In this document: one piece after another, positions 13,581 to 18,044 of the stretch
How the letters are laid out: each line of letters opens with the position of its first letter
Position numbering within the stretch: the first letter of the stretch is position 1
NCBI GenBank assembly: GCA_005879815.1
Contig: VBKA01000067.1
Span: 4,432 to 22,475, forward strand
Reading direction: 5' to 3'
From: Chloroflexota bacterium
GTDB taxonomy: Bacteria; Chloroflexota; Limnocylindria; QHBO01
Length of the DNA: 18,044 bases
Made by a program: the position numbers and the translations under genes
The notes under the pieces: model-generated
What the model was told of the DNA's origin: nothing
Database searches by the model: none
The model's input: the letters and a program-made list of their open reading frames with translations, nothing else

Positions 13581-14795
13581 TCAGCCGCCCTGGGCGGGAA
13601 GCGTTCCCAGCGTCAGGGTCATCTGGATGCTGCTCGAGCCGCGCTGCACGCTGAGCACCACCTTGTCGCCCGGGGCGTGGGTCACGATGCGCGTCGAAAG
13701 ATCGTGATTGGTGTCGATCGTCTGGCCGTCCACCGCGAGGATCACGTCGCCGTCCTTGAGGCCTGCGCTCGCGGCCGGGCTCCCGCTGACGATGCCTGTG
13801 GCGCCGCCATTTGCCGGCGGCCCGATGAGCGCGCCATGGTCGACGCTGAGCCCTTTCTCTTTGGCCAGCTGCTTCGTGACCGGCTGGTAGTAGACCCCGA
13901 TCCACGGGCGCGCCAGTGGCTTGCCGGCGAGCGCCTCCGCCATGATCTCCTTGGCGGCATCGATGGGGATCGCGAATCCAATCCCCTGCGCGCTGCTGGC
14001 CACCGCGGTGTTCACGCCGATCACCTCGCCGGCGCTGTTCAGCAGCGGGCCGCCGGAGTTGCCCGGATTGATCGCGGCATCGGTCTGGATGAGGTTGTTC
14101 AGCTGCTCGGAGCTCGTCTGGCTGACGTCCCCCGCGGTGATCTGGCGGCCCAGGCCGGAGATCACGCCGGTGGTCACCGTGTTCTCGAAATTGCCGAGCG
14201 GATTGCCGATCGCGATGGCCAGCTGGCCTTGCTGCAGATCCGCGCTGCTGCCGAGCGGCGCGGTCGGGAGTCCGGTGGCATCCACCTTGACGATCGCGAG
14301 ATCAGTGAGGCTGTCGATCCCGTAGGCGGTACCGGTGAAGGTGCGGCTGTCAGCCAGGATGACCTGGATCTGGCTGGCACCCTCCACAACATGACGGTTG
14401 GTGAGGATCCAGCCGTTCGAATTGAAGATGAAGCCCGACCCGGAGCCGGCGGCCCCTTGCCCGGATCGGACCTGAATGGTGACGACCGCCGGCGAGACCT
14501 TCTTCACGGCGTCGGTGATGGCCGATGTTTGGTCGAGGCGCACGTTGCTGACCGTTGTGCCGCCGCTGCTGCTCGAGGAAAGGGCGGAGGTGGCGTCCTG
14601 CTGCAGCAGGTTGGTGATAGCCACCGCGCTGAAGCTCCCGGAGAGCATCCCGACAACCAGGGCGATCACCACCAGCGGGATCCAGGGTCTTGATGCCCGA
14701 GTGCGGGTCTGGACGGGGGCGGTGGGTGGGGTGTAGACGGGAGCGGTGAACGACGGCCGCGAGCCGCTCGAGCCATCGTCAGGCAGATGTGTCAT
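13581..14795 (-). CDS. htrA: HtrA/DegP-type trypsin-like serine protease with PDZ domain
   Basis: A 404-residue membrane-anchored protease. After a Pro/Thr-rich cytoplasmic N-terminus comes one membrane helix (about 39-60), a Ser-rich linker, then the protease domain (about 88-280) with the full triad: His135 in LTNRHVV, Asp165 in SLTDLAIVKV, Ser247 in NPGNSGGPL. One PDZ domain (about 285-400) includes GATGIVSGSPAASAGLKDGD. The active site should face outside the cytoplasm, where HtrA proteins degrade or refold damaged envelope proteins. The ATG at 14795 is preceded by GACAAT (8 nt) and by paired TTCTCAG repeats with 11-bp period, so it is probably under response-regulator control. It converges on a 93-residue gene with a shared hairpin between. 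Confidence 0.96.
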   Translation of the reverse strand: MTHLPDDGSSGSRPSFTAPVYTPPTAPVQTRTRASRPWIPLVVIALVVGMLSGSFSAVAITNLLQQDATSALSSSSSGGTTVSNVRLDQTSAITDAVKKVSPAVVTIQVRSGQGAAGSGSGFIFNSNGWILTNRHVVEGASQIQVILADSRTFTGTAYGIDSLTDLAIVKVDATGLPTAPLGSSADLQQGQLAIAIGNPLGNFENTVTTGVISGLGRQITAGDVSQTSSEQLNNLIQTDAAINPGNSGGPLLNSAGEVIGVNTAVASSAQGIGFAIPIDAAKEIMAEALAGKPLARPWIGVYYQPVTKQLAKEKGLSVDHGALIGPPANGGATGIVSGSPAASAGLKDGDVILAVDGQTIDTNHDLSTRIVTHAPGDKVVLSVQRGSSSIQMTLTLGTLPAQGG

Positions 14796-14803
14796 GCGCT
14801 CAG

Positions 14804-14835
14804 ATTGTCCTGCGTTCCTGAGAAACGTCTGAGAA
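14804..14835 (-). promoter_or_regulatory. htrA promoter with paired direct repeats
   Basis: On the reverse strand TTCTCAG occurs twice with a period of exactly 11 bp (plus strand 14818-14824 and 14829-14835), followed after 8 nt by a -10-like GACAAT (14804-14809), then 8 nt to the ATG. The repeats cover the place where a -35 box would sit, the usual position for an OmpR/PhoB-type activator. The only local regulator of that class is at 7912-8589; the link is inference. Confidence 0.65.
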
Positions 14836-14855
14836 GGGCGCGCTGCCGGGTGGGA

Positions 14856-14985
14856 TCAGCCGTTGAAGAAGCCGGAGAAGAACCACGACGAACCGTTGTC
14901 GGCCAGGATGATCCCGTATCGCCGCATGGCAGTCAGGATCACGCGCATACGCGGGCTGAAACTACCGATGTTGAAGCTATCGGCG
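14856..14985 (-). pseudogene. 3' remnant of a lost gene
   Basis: The reverse frame ending with TGA at 14856-14858 reads SFNIGSFSPRMRVILTAMRR then YGIILADNGSSWFFSGFFNG. From memory, the pattern ILxAMxRYGxILADNGSxWFxSG recurs near the C-terminus of larger bacterial proteins of unknown function. Here the recognisable part starts before the first in-frame ATG (14948), and a stop closes the frame at 15030, inside the end of the permease gene. Only about 45 residues of an older gene remain. A 30-residue peptide from 14948 could still be made but has no ribosome site. Confidence 0.5.
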
Positions 14986-15021
14986 CCCGGGGATAGGCCC
15001 TTTGGCGCCCACCGCTCTCGC

Positions 15022-15774
15022 TCAGGCGATCAGCAGCCGAATCGCGACGAAGAGACCCACCACCACGATCGCGGCTCGAAGGGGCTCGGAGCGCATGCGA
15101 CGACCCAAGACCGCGCCGAGCTGCCCGCCGAGCACGGCACCAGCTGCGAGCAGAAGCGCCGGTGCCCAGGCGACCGGCCCGGCGATGATGAACAGCACCG
15201 CAGCAGCGCCGTTCACAACGGCGGTGAGCACGTTCTTGAGGGCGTTCAGGCGCTGGAGGTCATCGGTCACCAGGATTCCCAGCAGGGCAATCAGGATCAC
15301 GCCCTGTGCGGCGCCGAAATAGCCGCCATAGATCCCCGTCGCGAATACGCCGAGCAGCAAGAGGGCTGGGGCGTGCCCGGCCTCGGTGCGGTGGCGGGCC
15401 AGCCAGTTGGAAAGACGGCCCTGGAACGCGACGAGGCCGCAGGCGACCAGGATCAGGTAGGGCACGACCCGCTCGAACGCCGCTGGGGGCAGGAGTAGCA
15501 GCAACAGGCCTCCGCACAGGCCTCCGATGAGCGCGACGCAACCCAGGACCAGCGCGCGCGGACCCTGTCCGGTGAGCTCACGACGGTATCCGACGCTCCC
15601 GCTGATCGTCCCCGGCACGAGTCCCACCGTGTTCGACACGTTGGCGGTCAGTGGCGGATAACCAAGCGCCAGCAAGGTCGGAAAGGTGATCAGCGATCCC
15701 GACCCGGCGATCGTGTTCACCGTTCCTGCCGCAAGGCCGGCGGCCAGCAGGGCAACCACCTCGAGCGGTGACAT
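15022..15774 (-). CDS. TSUP/TauE-SafE family membrane permease
   Basis: A 250-residue protein with about seven or eight hydrophobic segments and the two internal repeats typical of the family. The N-terminal repeat has AGTVNTIAGSGSLITFPTLL and ANVSNTVGLVPG; the second has YGGYFGAAQGVILIALLG and NALKNVLTAVVNGAAAV. Members move sulfite, sulfoacetate, taurine-derived or other organic anions outward or inward; the substrate here cannot be told. Gene start is the ATG at 15774, with no strong ribosome site. It is divergent from the small exported peptide gene with a 74-bp gap. A gene remnant sits directly behind its stop. Confidence 0.9.
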   Translation of the reverse strand: MSPLEVVALLAAGLAAGTVNTIAGSGSLITFPTLLALGYPPLTANVSNTVGLVPGTISGSVGYRRELTGQGPRALVLGCVALIGGLCGGLLLLLLPPAAFERVVPYLILVACGLVAFQGRLSNWLARHRTEAGHAPALLLLGVFATGIYGGYFGAAQGVILIALLGILVTDDLQRLNALKNVLTAVVNGAAAVLFIIAGPVAWAPALLLAAGAVLGGQLGAVLGRRMRSEPLRAAIVVVGLFVAIRLLIA

Positions 15775-15777
15775 CGG

Positions 15778-15794
15778 CTTCAGAAACCTCTCAG
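15778..15794 (+). promoter_or_regulatory. Looser copy of the paired TYTCAG element
   Basis: CTTCAG (15778-15783) and TCTCAG (15789-15794) occur with an 11-bp period on the plus strand, upstream of the small exported peptide gene. The core and spacing match the htrA and yceI-like sites, but no good -10 box follows. It also lies 4 nt from the divergent permease start, so which gene it would serve is open. Confidence 0.35.
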
Positions 15795-15848
15795 GTGCGG
15801 GTCACAGGCTGGCAGCCAGTCGCCTCGCAGTGAAAAGGAGATTGCCTC

Positions 15849-16097
15849 ATGGAGCAGCTCTATGGCGCGATGAATGCGCCGCCCCCGTTGCCGCCTCCGC
15901 GACGTCGTGGCGTCCGGGCCCTGCTTGCGGGAGCCATCCTGATCGCGGTGCTCGGCGTGCTCGGGGTGGGAAGCGCCCTGGCTGCCAGCCCGGGTCCCAG
16001 TCCCTCCGGTGGCGGCGCGGCCGCGTCGGGATCCCCGGCGCCAAGCCATGTCTGTGACCGGACCAAGACCCCGTCCTCGTCGTCGTCGTCGAGCTGA
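15849..16097 (+). CDS. Small exported or membrane-anchored Pro/Ser-rich peptide
   Basis: An 82-residue protein: a Pro-rich cytoplasmic start (APPPLPPPRRRG), one hydrophobic segment (about 23-45) ending in SALAAS, which resembles a signal-peptidase site, then a Ser/Gly/Pro tail with a single Cys (HVCDRTKTP) ending in seven Ser encoded largely by TCG repeats. The twin basic residues before the helix fit Sec export; a Tat motif is not complete. AAGGAG lies 8 nt before the ATG, a good ribosome site. A hairpin 7 nt after the stop ends the gene. Function is unknown. The mature form would be about 35 residues, mostly disordered. Confidence 0.7.
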   Translation: MEQLYGAMNAPPPLPPPRRRGVRALLAGAILIAVLGVLGVGSALAASPGPSPSGGGAAASGSPAPSHVCDRTKTPSSSSSSS

Positions 16098-16104
16098 CGG
16101 GACC

Positions 16105-16130
16105 GATGGCGCGGCCGCTGCCGCGCCATC
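16105..16130. terminator. Hairpin terminator between convergent genes
   Basis: GATGGCGCGG and CCGCGCCATC form a perfect 10-bp stem with a 6-nt loop, starting 7 nt after the stop of the small exported peptide gene and 55 bp from the end of the convergent unknown gene. No T-tract follows on the plus strand (GCCATATTCC). Confidence 0.62.
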
Positions 16131-16184
16131 GCCATATTCCCTCCCTGACCACCGTGCGACGATGCGCCGGGGAGGTACGGCGCC

Positions 16185-16871
16185 TCACTCCTCGCAGGGG
16201 AGTCCTCGTCGCACCCCCGCCCAACCCGCGGCCAGCAGCCGGTCGGCGACGGCAGGATCCCGGACAGGCGGGTGATCAGGCACGATGAGCGCCCCGGCGA
16301 AGCCGGGTAGCAGCGCGGAATGGCCAAAGGTCACCGCGATGAGTCGCTCACCCTCGAGCGGCCCGCTCGCGACCTGGAAGAGGGTTTCCCGGCTGACGTG
16401 GTCGTAGTGGACCCAGTACGGATCCGTCGAGGTGACCCGCAGCAGCTCGCTGCCCGCGGGGAGCCGCTGATCCTCGGGTGTATCTCCCATCGCCGGCGCC
16501 CCGGCAAACCAGATCGGTTTGGCCTGGTGCCTGCGCTCCATCGCGGCGTTCCAGTCCTCCCACCACGACACCGGGCGCGCCGGCGCCGGATCGAGCGCGA
16601 GGTCGGCGAGCACGACGAAGGCATCGGGCTCGTGGAAGCGGGATTGGCAGCGTTCATCACAGCCGGGCAGCAGAAGGCGCTGGAGCTCGCCTATCGCCAG
16701 GCGTGCCGAGAGCCAGGTGGCGTAGTCGGTCGCGTTCCGGCGCAGGGCGGATGTGTCGAATACGGCCAGCACTTCCTCGCCCTGGCGCAGGCGCTCGACG
16801 ACGCCGGAGAGCGCAACGTTATCGTGCACCGGGAGGTACGGGCGCTCCCGCGGCAGCTGCGGTGATGCCAT
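16185..16871 (-). CDS. Protein of unknown function, 228 residues
   Basis: The product starts MASPQLPRERPYLPVHDNVA and has no membrane segment or signal peptide. Visible features are a PGCDERCQS Cys pair, an acidic and Pro-rich DLALDPAPARPVSWWEDW, a middle stretch with YWVHYDHVSRETLFQVASG, and a hydrophobic HSALLPGFAGALIVPDHPPV near the end. I do not recognise a family. The frame is open to 16964, but the ATG at 16871 was preferred because the upstream part is Cys/Gly-rich and unlike the rest. A perfect inverted repeat (16889-16916) lies 17 nt before that ATG and would fall inside the gene if the longer start were used. Codon use is normal for the window, so the gene is probably real. Confidence 0.68.
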   Translation of the reverse strand: MASPQLPRERPYLPVHDNVALSGVVERLRQGEEVLAVFDTSALRRNATDYATWLSARLAIGELQRLLLPGCDERCQSRFHEPDAFVVLADLALDPAPARPVSWWEDWNAAMERRHQAKPIWFAGAPAMGDTPEDQRLPAGSELLRVTSTDPYWVHYDHVSRETLFQVASGPLEGERLIAVTFGHSALLPGFAGALIVPDHPPVRDPAVADRLLAAGWAGVRRGLPCEE

Positions 16872-16888
16872 CCAACCATGAGAAGGCC

Positions 16889-16916
16889 ACTGGGTACCAG
16901 ATGGCAAGTACCCAGT
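16889..16916. repeat. Perfect 9-bp inverted repeat before the unknown gene
   Basis: ACTGGGTAC (16889-16897) and GTACCCAGT (16908-16916) are separated by 10 bp, giving 19 bp between arm starts, close to two helical turns. It lies just upstream of the leftward gene start at 16871, so it may be an operator or an RNA hairpin in the 5' leader. Confidence 0.6.
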
Positions 16917-17008
16917 TCCACACCCGTCCTTCCCGCACCCCACCGAGATGTGCCGCCGGCGCATCCAGATTCAAGGCCGGACCAGTACTAATGGCGCCTA
17001 TCACGGGC

Positions 17009-17034
17009 TACGCTGCAACGCAAAAACGGAGGGC
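17009..17034 (+). promoter_or_regulatory. Promoter -10 box and ribosome site of the DUF1761 gene
   Basis: TACGCT (17009-17014), inside the same GCTACGCTGC seen before the 93-residue gene, is a candidate -10 box. GGAGG ends about 5 nt before the ATG at 17038. A -35 box is not clear. Confidence 0.45.
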
Positions 17035-17037
17035 AGC

Positions 17038-17466
17038 ATGAGCTTCGACGTCCTCGCTCAACTCAACTGGGTCGCGGTCATCGTCGGCACCGTCGTCTAC
17101 TTCGCCATCGGGGCGGTCTGGTTCACGCCGATCCTCTTCGGGCGGCCCTGGCAGCGGTCCATCGGTTGGGATCCTTCGCGAACCGCGCCACAGATGAACC
17201 CGGTGACATACGCGGTTCCGGCGGTTCTCTACCTCCTGGCATCCATCGCCACGGGCATGCTGGCCGCGGCGACAGGCTCGACGACGTTTGGCAGCGGCAT
17301 CGTGCTGGGCCTGGTGGTTGCGGTCGGATACGCCCTGGTCGTGATCGCCAACGATGCGGTCTTCGATCCGAACAAGCCGGAGCCGGTAACCTGGTTCGTG
17401 ATCACCGGCGGATACAACCTGGTGGGCCTGCTGATCGTCGCCGTCCTAGTCTCCGTCTGGCATTAG
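17038..17466 (+). CDS. DUF1761 membrane protein
   Basis: A 142-residue protein with four hydrophobic segments (about 10-33, 58-80, 86-105 and 118-140). The DUF1761-like features are NWVAVIVGTVVYFAIGAVWF at the start, LFGRPWQRSIGW after the first helix, and the final TWFVITGGYNLVGLLIVAVL. The family has no established function. The start is supported by a strong ribosome site. It is the first gene after the intergenic gap 16872-17037, and the ArsA-like gene begins 58 bp after its stop. Both are on the plus strand, so they might share a transcript. Confidence 0.88.
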   Translation: MSFDVLAQLNWVAVIVGTVVYFAIGAVWFTPILFGRPWQRSIGWDPSRTAPQMNPVTYAVPAVLYLLASIATGMLAAATGSTTFGSGIVLGLVVAVGYALVVIANDAVFDPNKPEPVTWFVITGGYNLVGLLIVAVLVSVWH

Positions 17467-17524
17467 CCGGCACCGGCGTGGACGCGCGGGCATCGGTACC
17501 GGAATTGCGCCAGTATCCGGATCG

Positions 17525-18044
17525 ATGACGCGCATCCTCCTCTACACCGGCAAGGGCGGTGTCGGGAAGACGAGCGTGGCCGCCGCCACGGCGCTCGCGT
17601 GCGCAGCGGCCGGCCAGCGCACCATGGTCCTCTCCACCGACATCGCGCACAGCCTCGGCGACGTCTTTCGCGTGGAGCTCGGGCCCGAGCCAAGGGAGAT
17701 CGGTCCCAACCTGTGGGGGCAGGAGTCGGACGTCTTCCACAACGTGTCGCGCTACTGGGGCCGCATCCAGCAGTACGCGGCCAGTGTCCTCCGCTGGCGT
17801 GGCCTCGACGACGTGCTCGCCGAGGAGATGACCGTGCTGCCGGGCATGGACGAGGTCGGCAGCCTGCTCTGGATCGCCGACCACCACGACTCGGGGCTCT
17901 ACGACGTCATCGTCGTCGATGCGGCACCCACCGGCGAGACGCTTCGCCTCCTGTCCCTGCCCGAAGCGGTCAAGTGGTGGATGGAGAAGGTCGAGCCCAT
18001 CGGCCGCCGCCTGACGCGCCTCACCGGGCCGCTGGTGCAGCGGG
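17525..18044 (+). CDS. ArsA/Get3-family ATPase, 3' end outside window
   Basis: The frame opens at ATG 17525 and is still open at the window end (173 residues seen, against 300-400 or more for the family). It begins with the deviant Walker A motif GKGGVGKTS (residues 9-17), followed by LSTDIAHSLGDVF (switch-like Asp and the A-loop), and later VVDAAPTGETLRLLSLPE, the family's DTAPTGHTLRLL region with Ala in place of the first Thr. Members are dimeric ATPases used in arsenite export or in handling tail-anchored or other proteins. No arsenic genes are visible, so the role stays open. No ribosome site is obvious; TATCCG lies 8 nt upstream. Confidence 0.9.
   Translation, partial: MTRILLYTGKGGVGKTSVAAATALACAAAGQRTMVLSTDIAHSLGDVFRVELGPEPREIGPNLWGQESDVFHNVSRYWGRIQQYAASVLRWRGLDDVLAEEMTVLPGMDEVGSLLWIADHHDSGLYDVIVVDAAPTGETLRLLSLPEAVKWWMEKVEPIGRRLTRLTGPLVQR

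Noticed and set aside
13677..14693. 338-residue plus-strand frame
   Set aside because: Antisense to htrA, whose catalytic triad and PDZ domain are intact; the frame is Asp/Arg/Gly-rich noise.
15849..16097. Small exported peptide as a bacteriocin or RiPP precursor
   Set aside because: No leader/core division, double-Gly site or modification genes nearby; the tail is low-complexity Ser/Pro.
17525..18044. Arsenic resistance operon
   Set aside because: Only an ArsA-type ATPase is visible; no arsR, arsB, arsC or arsD in the window, so an arsenic role was not assigned.

Overview
The window is GC-rich (roughly two thirds G+C by eye), densely coding bacterial chromosome with no rRNA, tRNA, IS element or CRISPR array that I can see. 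The mix of genes (an F420-type luciferase-like oxidoreductase, a class III cyclase fused to beta-propellers, TldD/TldE, an ArsA-type ATPase, many Pro/Ser/Thr-rich membrane-anchored proteins) and the frequent TANNNT boxes 5-8 nt before start codons, suggesting leaderless mRNAs, fit a Chloroflexota lineage (Limnocylindria-like) best. An actinobacterium is the alternative. This assignment is inference from gene content.

Layout. 1-528 (-): start of a membrane-anchored Thr/Pro-rich protein that runs off the window. 562-1227 (+): peptide methionine sulfoxide reductase MsrA. 1238-3979 (-): nucleotide cyclase fused to a PQQ-type and an NHL-type propeller. 4112-4137: terminator of a leftward gene series. 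4159-8589 (all -), in transcription order: OmpR-type response regulator, histidine kinase, Xre/DUF2384 antitoxin, RES toxin, DoxX-like membrane protein, LLM-class oxidoreductase, tiny Lys-rich peptide. A further promoter with a perfect inverted-repeat operator precedes doxX. 8661-9152 and 9302-10033 (-): Gly-rich membrane protein and anchored YceI protein. 10126-12907 (+): tldD-tldE, followed by two small genes of unknown function (12973-13146, 13221-13502). 13581-14795 (-): HtrA-type serine protease with a PDZ domain. 14856-14985 (-): remnant of a lost gene. 15022-15774 (-): TSUP/TauE permease. 15849-16097 (+): small exported Pro/Ser-rich peptide. 16185-16871 (-): unknown protein behind a perfect inverted repeat. 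17038-17466 (+): DUF1761 membrane protein. 17525-18044 (+): 5' part of an ArsA-family ATPase.

How they may work together. Much of the window looks like envelope-stress and redox defence: HtrA, YceI, MsrA, DoxX, a two-component system and several small exported proteins. The most interesting signal is a paired TYTCAG element with an exact 11-bp period upstream of htrA and of the yceI-like gene, with a looser copy before the small exported peptide gene. An 11-bp direct-repeat period is typical of OmpR/PhoB-family regulators, so the regulator at 7912-8589 may control this local set. Other points to check are the RES-Xre toxin-antitoxin pair placed directly behind the kinase, and the toxin's reading frame, whose conserved N-terminal part extends upstream of its first ATG/GTG/TTG codon.
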